Part shown: piece after piece, positions 40,585-51,783 of the stretch
How the letters are laid out: every line of letters begins with the position of its first letter
How positions within the stretch are numbered: position 1 is the stretch's first letter
NCBI GenBank assembly: GCA_016720855.1
Contig: JADKJU010000005.1
Span: 1 to 64,000, forward strand
Direction: 5' to 3'
Length of the DNA: 64,000 nucleotides
Source: Betaproteobacteria bacterium
GTDB taxonomy: Bacteria > Pseudomonadota > Gammaproteobacteria > Burkholderiales > Usitatibacteraceae
The notes under the pieces: generated by a model
What the model was told of the DNA's origin: nothing
The model's database searches: none
What the model saw: the letters and a program-made list of their open reading frames with translations, nothing else
Position numbers and translations under genes: made by a program

Positions 40585-41397
40585 ATGATGTCGCCCCATA
40601 GCGCGATCCGCGCCAATACGTCATTGAAATCCATGCTCGCGATCTTCGTGGCGGGCGCGATGCTCGCGGGCTGCGGATCGACGGGTTCGGTGCTGGGCGA
40701 CGGCGCCCAGGTGACCGCCACCGATACCACCCGCCTGACCCGAAGCGGCTTCCTGTCCGACTACGCACGGCTCAAGCCCACGATTGCCGGCGAAGGCATC
40801 GAGTGCTGGCGCTCGCCTGGCCTCGATCCGAAGAAGTACGACAAGGTCATGATCTCGAGGATGGTCGTGACCCTCAAGCCCGGCGACAACAACCAGATCG
40901 ATCCCACCGACCTCAAGACGCTCGTGGACTATTTCCATGGCTCGATGACGAAGGCGCTCAAGCGGCAAATGCAGGTCGTCGACAAGCCGGGCACCGGCGT
41001 GGCCGTCATGCGGATTGCACTTACCGACCTGGTGCCGACCGAGGTTTCGCGCAGCGCGATGGGCACGCTCGTGCCCTACGGATTCGTGGCGGAAGCGGGA
41101 TCAGGCGCGGCGGAGGGCAAGCCGGCGGGTTCGACCCCGTACCTGGGCGAGACCGGCATGGAGATGCAGATCCGCGACGGCGCCTCGGGGGACATCCTTG
41201 CCGAGTGCCGCGATACGCAGATCGGGAGAAAGTACGCTGCCGACGTCGACTCCTCCGCGGCGGGCGCGGCCCAAACGTGGGCGAGCGGCTACCTGAACTC
41301 GTTCGAGAGCTGGGCCTACGCGCGCAACGCGTTCGACAAGTGGTCGGAACTCACTGCCAGGCGCTTTGCCGAGCTGCGCGGGGTGCCGGCCAGGTAG
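40585..41397 (+). CDS. DUF3313 family lipoprotein
   Basis: 270-residue lipoprotein. The lipobox LAGCGSTG follows a signal segment (MLAIFVAGAMLAGC). The body (GFLSDYARLKPTIAGEGIEC, RSPGLDPKKYDKVMISRMVV, ESWAYARNAFDKWSELTARR) matches the DUF3313 family of proteobacterial lipoproteins of unknown role. GGAG lies 6 bases before the ATG chosen; the next ATG is one codon later. Its stop is followed directly by the truncated araC gene on the opposite strand. Confidence 0.8.
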   Translation: MMSPHSAIRANTSLKSMLAIFVAGAMLAGCGSTGSVLGDGAQVTATDTTRLTRSGFLSDYARLKPTIAGEGIECWRSPGLDPKKYDKVMISRMVVTLKPGDNNQIDPTDLKTLVDYFHGSMTKALKRQMQVVDKPGTGVAVMRIALTDLVPTEVSRSAMGTLVPYGFVAEAGSGAAEGKPAGSTPYLGETGMEMQIRDGASGDILAECRDTQIGRKYAADVDSSAAGAAQTWASGYLNSFESWAYARNAFDKWSELTARRFAELRGVPAR

Positions 41398-41403
41398 GCC
41401 TGC

Positions 41404-41592
41404 TCAGCGGGCGCGCCACTGCTTCGGACTCATCCTTGCCCAGCTCCGGAACGCCCGCGAGAAGACCGCCGGATCCGCATAGCGTATTGCAGCAGCGACT
41501 TCCGACAACGAAAGTTGCGTGTTTTGCAGCAGCTGCTTCGCAAGTTCGAAGCGCGGTTGACTGACGAGTTGGCGCAGGCTGGTCCGCTCGGC
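41404..41592 (-). pseudogene. AraC-family regulator, C-terminal HTH fragment only
   Basis: About 61 residues of the C-terminal AraC/XylS HTH survive: SLRQLVSQPRFELAKQLLQN followed by TQLSLSEVAAAIRYADPAVF and SRAFRSWARMSPKQWRAR with stop. That is the second helix-turn-helix and its flank. Upstream of about 41592 the similarity ends abruptly, and a sulfatase fragment begins on the opposite strand at about 41599. The remainder (sensor domain, start codon and promoter) is missing. Confidence 0.75.
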
Positions 41593-41598
41593 GGCACC

Positions 41599-42138
41599 TA
41601 TTCGGGCGTGCTGACCGGCGTGCCGGGCAGCACGGCACCGAATATCCTGAACAAGTCCTACACGATCACGGCCGAGGTGGAAATTCCCGCCGGTGGCGCG
41701 GAGGGCATGATCGTCACCGAAGACGGGCGCTTCGGCGGCTACGGCCTGTTCCTGAGCCGCGGCGAGTTCGGCGTGGGCCGGGGCAAGGTGGTGTTCCTGT
41801 ACAACCTGCTCGACCTCAAGCGCACGGCCTGGGAGGGGCCCGAGCTCGGCGCCGGCAAGCACACCATCGTCTTCGACTACAAGGTCGATGAACCGGGACT
41901 GGGCAAGAGCGGCAAGGGCGTGCTCTCCGTGGATGGCAAGGAAGTGGCCAGGAACTCGATGGAACACGGCACCCCGATCACGTTCCCGGAAGACGAGACC
42001 TTCGACATCGGCCAGGACACCCGCACCGGGGTGGCGTTGCTCGAGTATCGCTACGATGCGCCGTTCAAGTTCACGGGCAAGATCAACAAGCTGACCTTCA
42101 GGCTCGAGCCGGAGAAGAACGCGAAAGCGGTGCACTGA
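41599..42138 (+). pseudogene. Arylsulfatase C-terminal fragment
   Basis: About 180 residues of an arylsulfatase C-terminal domain: YSGVLTGVPGSTAPNILNKS, YTITAEVEIPAGGAEGMIVT, GRFGGYGLFLSRGEFGVGRG, VVFLYNLLDLKRTAWEGPE and DYKVDEPGLGKSGKGVLSV. The catalytic half, with the formylglycine motif C-x-P-x-R, is absent. An open frame runs from ATG 41515 through the junction, but its first 27 codons are the antisense of the araC fragment and so are not sulfatase. The fragment cannot be an active enzyme. Confidence 0.8.
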
Positions 42139-42196
42139 TGGCTGCCGACCGTTGCCGGCCGTGTCCGGGCCCGAAGGACCAAGCGCAATCGGGGCG

Positions 42197-42556
42197 ATGA
42201 ACAAGGCTCTGCTTTTCGCCGCTGTCGGCGAAGCCGCGACCGGATTTGCGTTGCTGGTCGTGCCAACGGTCGTCGGGCGGTTGCTGCTGGGCGAGGAACT
42301 GACTGGCGCCGCATTGCCGGTGGCACGCGTGGCGGGCATCGCGCTGATCGCGCTGGCGCTTGCCTGCTGGCCGGGCCCGGCGCTGCTGGGCATGCTCACC
42401 TACAGCCTGGCCGTCACGCTGTACCTTTCCTGCCTCGGTTTCGAAGGGGGATCGACCGGCGTTCTCTTGTGGCCAGCGGTTGCCCTGCACGCGGTCCTGA
42501 CGGCAGTCCTGACCTGGGCCTTCGCGGGCAGACGTCGACCGCAAGGCGAAGCGTAA
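42197..42556 (+). CDS. Small integral membrane protein
   Basis: 119-residue protein with about four hydrophobic segments: LLFAAVGEAATGFALLVVPT, AARVAGIALIALALACWPGP (approximately), LGMLTYSLAVTLYLSCLGF and VLLWPAVALHAVLTAVLTWA. I do not recognise the family. It follows the sulfatase fragment by 58 bases and converges with an SDR gene. Start at MNKALLFAAV; an earlier ATG adds 15 uncharacteristic residues. Confidence 0.6.
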   Translation: MNKALLFAAVGEAATGFALLVVPTVVGRLLLGEELTGAALPVARVAGIALIALALACWPGPALLGMLTYSLAVTLYLSCLGFEGGSTGVLLWPAVALHAVLTAVLTWAFAGRRRPQGEA

Positions 42557-42572
42557 AGAGACGGGGCGCGGC

Positions 42573-43385
42573 CTAGCCCGGTGCCCGCGGGGAACGCGCC
42601 GGCGCACTGTCGTCCTCGGCCGGTGCCCACGGGATCCCGCTGATTCTGCCCACGAGGCGGGCCGACAGGTGGCCCAGGAACGGCCGCAGCACCTTCCACG
42701 GGAACGCCGGCACGATGCCGGAAGCCACGCGCCTTTCGATCAGCGGCACCATTTCGCGCGCTGCCTGGTCGACAGTGATCGCGAACGGAATCTTGCCGAT
42801 GTCGAGGCTCTCGACAATGTCGGTCTTGACGAAGCCGGGCATGATCCTGGTGACGGTGATCGCATTGCGCGCCAGCTCGTCGCGCGCGACATCGAGATAC
42901 ATCGAGAAGCCGGCCTTGCTCGCACAGTAGGCAGCCTGTTGCGGCAGCTTCTGCAGCGAGGCGAGCGACGAGATGCCGACGATCTGGCCGCTGCCTCGCT
43001 CGAGAAAATGCTCGACGGCGGCATTGGTCGTCGCGATTGCGCCGGCGAGGTTGGTGCTGATCAACGCAAGTTCCCTGGCCATCTCGCCACGCCCGATCCG
43101 GGTCAGGTCGTTCGCGCCCGCATTGACAACCACGATGTCCGCGCCGCCCAGTGCCTTGAAGAGGCCACCGAGGGCCGGACCGACGGCGGCAACGTCGGTG
43201 ACGTCCACCACGAGCAGTTCGACACGCAACCTGACGTTGCGCCTGCCGATCTCGGCGCGCACCTCCTCCAGCGCGTCGCGCCGACGGCCGGTAAGACCCA
43301 GGTGGTACCCGCGCTCGGCGAAGGCGAAGGCCAGTGCGCGGCCGATGCCGGCCGACGCGCCGGTGATGACAATCGTCTTGCCCAT
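42573..43385 (-). CDS. SDR family short-chain dehydrogenase
   Basis: 270-residue NAD(P)-dependent oxidoreductase. The Rossmann start is TIVITGASAGIGRALAFAFA (TGxxxGIG) near residue 10 and the NAG motif is IVVVNAGANDLT. The catalytic serine is in GISSLASLQKLP and the Y-x-x-x-K is AAYCASKAGFSMYL. A C-terminal extension includes VLRPFLGHLSARLVGRI. GRR after the second strand suggests NADP preference. The substrate is unknown. It is divergent from the kdp operon. Confidence 0.85.
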   Translation of the reverse strand: MGKTIVITGASAGIGRALAFAFAERGYHLGLTGRRRDALEEVRAEIGRRNVRLRVELLVVDVTDVAAVGPALGGLFKALGGADIVVVNAGANDLTRIGRGEMARELALISTNLAGAIATTNAAVEHFLERGSGQIVGISSLASLQKLPQQAAYCASKAGFSMYLDVARDELARNAITVTRIMPGFVKTDIVESLDIGKIPFAITVDQAAREMVPLIERRVASGIVPAFPWKVLRPFLGHLSARLVGRISGIPWAPAEDDSAPARSPRAPG

Positions 43386-43572
43386 GGGTTGCTTCCCTTC
43401 CGAGGATCGCTGGACGACGAAGAAGGCTACCCCGGACAGTATGCCGCGCCACCCCCCGGAAAGTGGGGCGCGGCTTGCACGCTTGCGAACCATCGGCTCC
43501 GGTACCGTGAAGCAATCGCGTGCCGGCCGAGGGGCGGCATCGGACTGCCGCGAACCCTGTTCTTTACGCGAT

Positions 43573-43612
43573 CTTGATGCCCCATCGCGCAATCTCTATG
43601 CGGCCTTGATGC
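43573..43612 (+). promoter_or_regulatory. Candidate kdp operator: repeated TTGATGC motifs
   Basis: In the 275-base SDR-kdp gap, CTTGATGC occurs at 43573-43580 and again at 43605-43612, 32 bases apart (three helical turns), with TCTATGC between at about 43594-43600. The placement, about 50-90 bases before the first kdp start, fits a response-regulator site such as KdpE. No clear sigma-70 core promoter was found nearby. The rest of the gap is GC-rich without visible coding. Confidence 0.3.
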
Positions 43613-43660
43613 GCCGCTCCCTAGACTTTCGACTTCTATTGCTGCCATTGGGAGGCATGT

Positions 43661-43753
43661 ATGGATGTCCTGTTTATCGGCGCGAGCGTGCTGATGTTCC
43701 TTGCGATCGTGGGCATGGTCATCGGCTGCGACAAGCTGGGGGTGCGCAAGTGA
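43661..43753 (+). CDS. Extra 30-residue single-pass membrane peptide at the head of the kdp operon
   Basis: Too short for standard gene callers. It encodes a 30-residue peptide with a central hydrophobic segment ([18 protein letters not shown]) and a C-terminal [14 protein letters not shown] stands 5 bases before the ATG. The stop overlaps the kdpF start (GTGA), the same coupling used between kdpF and kdpA. Size and shape resemble KdpF, but kdpF proper follows immediately. Codon use and spacing support it being translated; a role as a second small subunit or a leader peptide is inference. Confidence 0.6.
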   Translation: MDVLFIGASVLMFLAIVGMVIGCDKLGVRK

Positions 43754-43839
43754 CCTGGCTCTATTGGCTCGCCGGCTCGGCTTCGCTGGGCCTGGTCGTC
43801 TACCTGGCCTACGCCTTGTTGCGTGCCGAGGACTTCTGA
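43750..43839 (+). CDS. kdpF: K+-transporting ATPase small subunit KdpF
   Basis: 29-residue membrane peptide that stabilises the Kdp complex. One helix ([20 protein letters not shown]) ends in LLRAEDF, as in KdpF peptides. It starts with GTG coupled to the preceding small gene (GTGA), and its stop TGA overlaps the kdpA ATG (TGATG). Too short for routine gene callers. Confidence 0.85.
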   Translation: MTWLYWLAGSASLGLVVYLAYALLRAEDF

Positions 43840-45647
43840 TGAACACGCAAGCCTGGGTCCAGCTGGTCGCCTATTTGGCCGTCCTGCTTGCTCTGTCGTG
43901 GCCGCTGGGCAAGTGGCTGGTTGCGGTCGCCGACGGTCGCTTTCCGCGCTGGATGGCGCCGCTCCAGGCCATCGAGCGCGGCCTGTACCGGCTGGCCGGC
44001 GTGGCGTCTGAAGCCGGCATGGGCTGGCGCCAGTACGCCGTCGCCCTGGTCGCCTTCAACTTCCTGGGCGTGATGGCCGCCTACGCATTGCAACGCCTGC
44101 AGGGTGTGCTGCCGCTCAATCCGCAGGGCATGGCCGCAGTCGCGGCCGACTCGTCATTCAACACCGCAGTCAGCTTCGTCACGAACACCAACTGGCAGGG
44201 CTACGGCGGCGAAACCACGATGAGCTACCTCACGCAGACGCTGGCGCTGGCCGTGCAGAATTTCTTCTCCGCCGCGACCGGCATCGTCGTGGTCATCGCC
44301 CTGGTCCGCGGCTTCGTCGCCAGGTCCTCGCCGTCGATCGGCAACTTCTGGGTCGACATCACCCGCGTGACGGCTTACGTGCTGTTGCCGCTGTCGCTGG
44401 TGTTCTCGGTCTTCCTGGTCAGCCAGGGGGTGATCCAGAACGTCTCGCCCTACAAGGACGTCACGACGCTCGAGGTCAACGCCTATCAGCAACCCGGGAG
44501 CGGTCCTGACGGCCAGTCGCTGAAGGACGCCAAGGGCAACCCGGTGATGGAGGACGTCAAGACCGACAGGCAGACGCTCGCGATGGGCCCGGTCGCCTCG
44601 CAGGAAGCGATCAAGTTGCTCGGCACCAATGGCGGCGGGTTCTTCAACGCGAACTCGGCGCACCCGTACGAGAACCCGACGGCACTGTCGAACTTCTTCG
44701 AGATGCTGTCGATCTTCCTGATCCCCGCCGCGCTCGTGTTCATGTTCGGGCGCATGGTTGGCGACCCGCGCCAGGGCTGGGCCGTGCTGGCTGCGATGAC
44801 GGCGCTCTTCGTCGTCTCGGTCATTGTCGTGACGGCGCAGGAGCAGCAGGGCAGTCCGCAGCTCGAGGCACTCGGTGCCGACCAGTCCGTCAGCGCCGCC
44901 CAGCCAGGAGGCAACATGGAGGGCAAGGAGGCGCGCTTCGGCATTGCTGCAAGCGGCCTGTTCGCCGCAATCACCACGGCCGCGTCGTGCGGCGCCGTCA
45001 ACGGCATGCACGACTCGTTCACGCCGCTCGGTGGCGCGGTGCCGCTGGTGTTGATGCAGCTTGGTGAAGTCGTCTTCGGCGGCGTGGGCACCGGGCTGTA
45101 TGGCATGCTGATCTTCGCCATCCTGGCGGTGTTCATCGCCGGGCTGATGATCGGCCGCACGCCCGAGTACCTCGGCAAGAAGATCGAGACCTACGAGATG
45201 AAGATGACGTCGATCGCGATCCTCGTCACGCCGATCCTCGTGCTGACGGGTGCTGCCGTGGCCGTTCTGGCCGATGCCGGCAAGGCCGGCATAGCCAACC
45301 CGGGCGCGCACGGCTTCTCCGAGATCCTCTACGCCTTCACCTCGGCGGGAAACAACAACGGCAGCGCCTTCGCCGGACTGTCGGCCAACACCCCTTTCTA
45401 CAATACGATGCTGGCCATTGCGATGTGGTTCGGCCGCTTCGGTGTGATCGTGCCGGTGCTCGCCATTGCGGGTTCGCTGGCTGCCAAGAAGCGGATGGCG
45501 GTCACCTCAGGGACGTTGCCCACGCATGGGCCGCTGTTCGTGACCCTGCTCATCGGCACCGTGCTGCTCGTCGGCCTGCTCAATTACGTGCCGGCGCTGG
45601 CGCTGGGGCCGGTGGTCGAGCACCTCATGTTGTGGTACCCGAAGTGA
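43839..45647 (+). CDS. kdpA: K+-transporting ATPase subunit KdpA
   Basis: 602-residue K+-channel-like subunit of the high-affinity Kdp pump. Selectivity-filter segments are visible as [59 protein letters not shown] and [20 protein letters not shown]. Hydrophobic segments are spread along the chain. It follows kdpF by overlap and kdpB starts 19 bases after it. Confidence 0.97.
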   Translation: MNTQAWVQLVAYLAVLLALSWPLGKWLVAVADGRFPRWMAPLQAIERGLYRLAGVASEAGMGWRQYAVALVAFNFLGVMAAYALQRLQGVLPLNPQGMAAVAADSSFNTAVSFVTNTNWQGYGGETTMSYLTQTLALAVQNFFSAATGIVVVIALVRGFVARSSPSIGNFWVDITRVTAYVLLPLSLVFSVFLVSQGVIQNVSPYKDVTTLEVNAYQQPGSGPDGQSLKDAKGNPVMEDVKTDRQTLAMGPVASQEAIKLLGTNGGGFFNANSAHPYENPTALSNFFEMLSIFLIPAALVFMFGRMVGDPRQGWAVLAAMTALFVVSVIVVTAQEQQGSPQLEALGADQSVSAAQPGGNMEGKEARFGIAASGLFAAITTAASCGAVNGMHDSFTPLGGAVPLVLMQLGEVVFGGVGTGLYGMLIFAILAVFIAGLMIGRTPEYLGKKIETYEMKMTSIAILVTPILVLTGAAVAVLADAGKAGIANPGAHGFSEILYAFTSAGNNNGSAFAGLSANTPFYNTMLAIAMWFGRFGVIVPVLAIAGSLAAKKRMAVTSGTLPTHGPLFVTLLIGTVLLVGLLNYVPALALGPVVEHLMLWYPK

Positions 45648-45666
45648 GCCAGGACAGGACACGATC

Positions 45667-47751
<2,085 letters not shown>

Positions 47752-47761
47752 AGGAACTGTC

Positions 47762-48340
47762 ATGACCTGCGTCATTCGTCCGGCTTTGGTCCTGTTCGCG
47801 GTGCTCGCCGCGCTGACCGGTGTCGTCTATCCCCTCGTCGTCACCGGCATCGGCCAGGTGGCGTTTCCCGACCAGGCCGCAGGCAGCCTGATCGTGCGCG
47901 ATGGCCAGGCCGTGGGATCGGCGCTGATCGGGCAGAGCTTCAGCGACCCGACGCACTTCTGGGGGAGACCCTCGGCCACGGGCCCGATGCCCTACAACGC
48001 CAGCAACTCCAGCGGCTCGAACCAGGGGCCGCTGAGCCCGGCGCTGGCCGATGCCGTCAAGATCCGCATCGAGTCACTGCGCGCTGCGGACCCCGGCAAC
48101 ACTGCACCGGTGCCGGTGGACCTGGTCACGGCCTCGGGCAGCGGTCTGGATCCGCACATCAGTGTTGCAGGCGCAAGATTCCAGGCCGCCCGGATCGCCT
48201 TGGCTCGCAGCCTGCCGCCCGCACAAGTGCAGCAACTCATCGGTACGCACACCGAAGGGCGCATGTTCGGGTTCCTTGGCGAACCCCGGGTGAACGTCCT
48301 GCAGCTCAATCTTGCGCTCGACGCCGCACGCGGGCCATGA
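47762..48340 (+). CDS. kdpC: K+-transporting ATPase subunit KdpC
   Basis: 192-residue Kdp assembly subunit. One N-terminal helix ([20 protein letters not shown]) is followed by the hydrophilic domain with [40 protein letters not shown] and [20 protein letters not shown], all typical. AAGGAACTGTC precedes the chosen ATG; an ATG six codons upstream overlaps the kdpB end and lacks a good site. Confidence 0.96.
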   Translation: MTCVIRPALVLFAVLAALTGVVYPLVVTGIGQVAFPDQAAGSLIVRDGQAVGSALIGQSFSDPTHFWGRPSATGPMPYNASNSSGSNQGPLSPALADAVKIRIESLRAADPGNTAPVPVDLVTASGSGLDPHISVAGARFQAARIALARSLPPAQVQQLIGTHTEGRMFGFLGEPRVNVLQLNLALDAARGP

Positions 48341-48346
48341 TGAACC

Positions 48347-51091
48347 ATGCCGGCGCTGCCCGAAATCCAACGCCCCGACCCTGACGCATTGCTGGCCCGG
48401 ATCCGGCAGGATGAGCAGCGCGCGAAGCGCGGCCGATTGCGCATCTACTTCGGCTCTTCGGCCGGCGTCGGCAAGACCTTCGCGATGTTGCTGGCGGCCC
48501 GCAAGTTGCGCGCCGATGGGGTGGACGTGGTGGTCGGGGTCGTCGAGACCCATGGTCGCGGCGAGACCGCGGCGCTGCTTGACGGGCTGCCGGTGATGCC
48601 ACTGGCGCAGATCGAGTACCGGGGCAAGCAACTGGCCGAGTTCGACCTCGACGGCGCGCTGGTCAGCAGGCCGGGCCTGATCCTCGTCGACGAGCTGGCA
48701 CATTCGAATGTCGCGGGTTCACGCCATCCCAAGCGCTGGCAGGATGTGGAGGAACTGCTTGCCGCCGGCATCGACGTCTACAGCACGCTCAACGTCCAGC
48801 ATCTGGAGAGCCTGAACGACGTGGTGGGGGGCATCACCGGGGTCGTCGTTCGTGAGACGCTGCCTGACACATTCTTCGATCGTGCCGACGAGGTCGTGCT
48901 CGTCGACACGACGGCCGACGAGCTGATCGAACGGCTCGCCGCGGGCAAGGTGTACCTGCCTGCCCAGGCCGAGCGGGCGTCGAGGCACTTCTTCCGCAAA
49001 GGCAACCTGATGGCCTTGCGCGAGCTGGCGCTGCGCCGGGCTGCGGACCGTGTTGAAGACGATGTGCAGGCTTATCGCATCGACCGCAAGGTCGGGCAGG
49101 TCTGGAAGACCGAGGGCGCGCTGCTGTGTTGCGTCGGCCCGGACGAGTTCGCCGAGCATGTCGTGCGCAGCGCTGCATTGCTGGCGCAACAGTTGGCCGT
49201 CACCTGGCACGCGGTGTACGTCGAGACGCCGACGCTGCAACGCCTGGAGAAGGCGCGGCGCGAACGGATACTGCAAACGATCAGGCTGGCTGAGCGGCTC
49301 GGGGCCCGCACGGCCGTCCTCTCGGCGCAGAGCGTAGCGCAGGCGCTCGTCGCACATGCGCGCGCCCACAACCTGTCAAAGGTCGTGTTGGGCAGCCGCG
49401 GCTTGTCTGCCTGGTGGCCGCGCCGGACGCTGGGCCAGGCCCTTGCGGCAGTGGCGCCCGACATTGATCGCATCGAGGTCGGCCAGGCGCAGAAGTCACG
49501 CACCGCGGCCCGGCCCCGCGATGGCGTCGCCGGCAGCGATGGGGCCGGCGCGGCGCCGCTTCGGCCGTATCTCCTGGCGGCCGCGGCCTGCGCAACCACG
49601 ACGGCCCTGACCCATCTGCTCGTGCCGTATTTCGATCTGCCCAACGTGGTGATGGTCTTTCTGCTCGCGGTGGTCGGCGTGGCGGTGTGGCTGGGCCGCG
49701 GACCGGCGGTGCTGGCGGCCATCGTCAGCGTAGCCGCATTCGACTACTTCTTCGTGCCGCCAAGACTGTCGTTTGCGGTGTCCGACGTGCAGTACCTGCT
49801 GACCTTCGCCATCATGCTGTCCGTCGGCCTCGTCACCGGACAGCTCACCGCGGGGCTGCGTTTCCAGGCGCGCGTGTCGACTCATCGTGAAGAGCGTTCG
49901 CGGGCCCTTTTCGAGGCCGCGCGGGATCTGTCGAACATGGTGACCGTCGAACAGGCGGTGGAAGTCGCGCAGACGGTGATCGCCCGGGAATTTCGTGCCC
50001 AGGTACGGGTCTACGCGCTGGATTCGGAGGACCGCCTGCAGCCGCGTGCCGACGCCGACACCGTCAAGGGCCTTGACCTTGGCACGGCGCAATGGACGCT
50101 GGATCACGACCAGCCTGCCGGGCTGGGAACAGACACGCTGTCGGGCAGTGCTTGGCTCTACCTTCCATTGAGAACGGCCGTGCGTTCGCGCGGAGTGCTG
50201 GCGATACAGCCCGATCAACCGCGCTTCCTGCTGGTTCCCGAGCAGCGGCGGCAATTGGAGACCTTTGCGGCATTGACCGCCATGGCCCTGGAGCGGATTC
50301 ACTATGTGGACGTCGCGCGCACGGCCACCGTTCAGATCGAATCGGAGCGACTTCGCAATTCTCTGCTGTCCGCCCTGTCGCACGATCTGCGAACACCGCT
50401 CACGGCCCTGGTCGCCATGGCGGATACCCTGACGTCCAGCCAACCAGTGCTGAGCGAGAGCCAGAAGAGTCTGGCTGAGGGCATTCGGGAAAGGACCCTG
50501 CGCATGGCGGCCATGGTCACGAACCTGCTTGATATGGCGCGCATCCAGAGCGGCGAAGTCCGATTGAGCGTTGAATGGCAGTCGATCGAGGAGATCATCG
50601 GAGGCGCCCTGAATGCGGCTCACGATTGTCTCGGCGAGCGAACGGTGGAAGTACGCATCGACCCGAGCGTTCCACTGGTTGAATGCGATGCGGTGTTGAT
50701 CGAGCGCGTATTGGTCAATTTGCTGGAGAATGTCGGCAAGTACACACCGGTCGGCTCACCTGTGGAAATCCTCGCCCGCCTGGTCGATCAGGAAGTGCAC
50801 GTGAGTGTCCGTGACCACGGACCCGGTGTGCCGCGCGGTCGCGAAGCGCAGATCTTCGAGAAGTTCACGCGCGGCAACACGGAGTCAGCCACACCGGGGG
50901 TCGGCCTCGGACTCGCGATCTGCAGGGCGATCGTCGAGGCGCACCGCGGGCGCATTCGCGTTGAGCCCACCCACCTGCACGGTGCTACTTTCACATTCAC
51001 TCTTCCGCTGGGGACGCCCCCCTTGATCGACTTGGACGAGGACGTCCGAGCTCCGGATGAAGGTGCCGACAGCGCGCGGGCGCGGGCATGA
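48347..51091 (+). CDS. kdpD: Osmosensitive K+ channel histidine kinase KdpD
   Basis: 914-residue sensor kinase. The N-terminal cytoplasmic KdpD domain has a Walker A-like GSSAGVGKTFAMLLAARKLR and VDELAHSNVAGSRHPKRWQD. A Usp-like segment follows (LVAHARAHNLSKVVLGSRGL), then four transmembrane segments at about 405-500 (LPYFDLPNVV-type DUF4118 region), a GAF-like region, and the HisKA motif SHDLRTPLTALVAM with the phosphorylated histidine near residue 679. HATPase motifs are in LVNLLENVGKYTPVGSPVEI and VGLGLAICRAIVEAHRGRI. It is transcribed with the pump genes, and its stop overlaps the kdpE start. Confidence 0.96.
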   Translation: MPALPEIQRPDPDALLARIRQDEQRAKRGRLRIYFGSSAGVGKTFAMLLAARKLRADGVDVVVGVVETHGRGETAALLDGLPVMPLAQIEYRGKQLAEFDLDGALVSRPGLILVDELAHSNVAGSRHPKRWQDVEELLAAGIDVYSTLNVQHLESLNDVVGGITGVVVRETLPDTFFDRADEVVLVDTTADELIERLAAGKVYLPAQAERASRHFFRKGNLMALRELALRRAADRVEDDVQAYRIDRKVGQVWKTEGALLCCVGPDEFAEHVVRSAALLAQQLAVTWHAVYVETPTLQRLEKARRERILQTIRLAERLGARTAVLSAQSVAQALVAHARAHNLSKVVLGSRGLSAWWPRRTLGQALAAVAPDIDRIEVGQAQKSRTAARPRDGVAGSDGAGAAPLRPYLLAAAACATTTALTHLLVPYFDLPNVVMVFLLAVVGVAVWLGRGPAVLAAIVSVAAFDYFFVPPRLSFAVSDVQYLLTFAIMLSVGLVTGQLTAGLRFQARVSTHREERSRALFEAARDLSNMVTVEQAVEVAQTVIAREFRAQVRVYALDSEDRLQPRADADTVKGLDLGTAQWTLDHDQPAGLGTDTLSGSAWLYLPLRTAVRSRGVLAIQPDQPRFLLVPEQRRQLETFAALTAMALERIHYVDVARTATVQIESERLRNSLLSALSHDLRTPLTALVAMADTLTSSQPVLSESQKSLAEGIRERTLRMAAMVTNLLDMARIQSGEVRLSVEWQSIEEIIGGALNAAHDCLGERTVEVRIDPSVPLVECDAVLIERVLVNLLENVGKYTPVGSPVEILARLVDQEVHVSVRDHGPGVPRGREAQIFEKFTRGNTESATPGVGLGLAICRAIVEAHRGRIRVEPTHLHGATFTFTLPLGTPPLIDLDEDVRAPDEGADSARARA

Positions 51092-51783
51092 AGTCGCGTT
51101 CTCCGATCGCGCTGGTGCTCGAGGACGAACGCGAAATCCGCCACTTCGTGCGCACGTCCCTGGAAAAGGAAGGCTGGCAGGTATTCGAGGCAGACACCGT
51201 GAAGCAATGCCTGATCGAAACCGGGACGCGGCGGCCCGATCTCGTGATAGCGGACCTGGGTCTGCCCGATCGGGACGGCGTGGATTTCATCCGCGAGGTT
51301 CGCACCTGGTCGGCCGTTCCCATCATCGTGCTCTCGGCGCGAACCCACGAGAGCGAGAAGGTGGCCGCGCTGGATGCGGGCGCCGACGACTTCATCACGA
51401 AGCCGTTCGGGATCAACGAGCTCCTCGCCCGCACGCGAGCCAGCTTGCGACGCATGCGGGTCGGGCCTGTCGCGACGGATGTGGTGGTTCGCTTCGGCGG
51501 CGTCGAGGTCGATCTCGCTGCCCGCGTGGTCAGAAAGCGCGGGAGCGAAGTGCATCTGACGCCGATCGAATACCGTCTTCTCGGCGTGCTGATAGCCAAT
51601 GCGGGCCGCGTGCTCACCCATCGCCATCTGCTGCGCGAGGTCTGGGGCCCTTCGCACGCCGAGAGCACGCACTACCTGCGCGTGTACATGGGCACGCTGC
51701 GTCAGAAGCTGGAAGACGACTCGGCCCAGCCGAAGCACATCATGACCGAGACGGGGGTCGGATATCGGCTCCTGGTCGACTGA
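51088..51783 (+). CDS. kdpE: KDP operon response regulator KdpE
   Basis: 231-residue OmpR-type regulator. The receiver domain starts SPIALVLEDEREIRHFVRTS, with the phospho-acceptor in DLVIADLGLPDRDGVDFIR and the conserved lysine in ADDFITKPFGINELLARTR. A winged-helix DNA-binding domain follows (VHLTPIEYRLLGVLIANAGR, HYLRVYMGTLRQKLEDDSAQ). The start overlaps kdpD (ATGA). It is the last gene of the operon and is followed by about 1 kb without a recognisable gene. Confidence 0.96.
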   Translation: MKSRSPIALVLEDEREIRHFVRTSLEKEGWQVFEADTVKQCLIETGTRRPDLVIADLGLPDRDGVDFIREVRTWSAVPIIVLSARTHESEKVAALDAGADDFITKPFGINELLARTRASLRRMRVGPVATDVVVRFGGVEVDLAARVVRKRGSEVHLTPIEYRLLGVLIANAGRVLTHRHLLREVWGPSHAESTHYLRVYMGTLRQKLEDDSAQPKHIMTETGVGYRLLVD

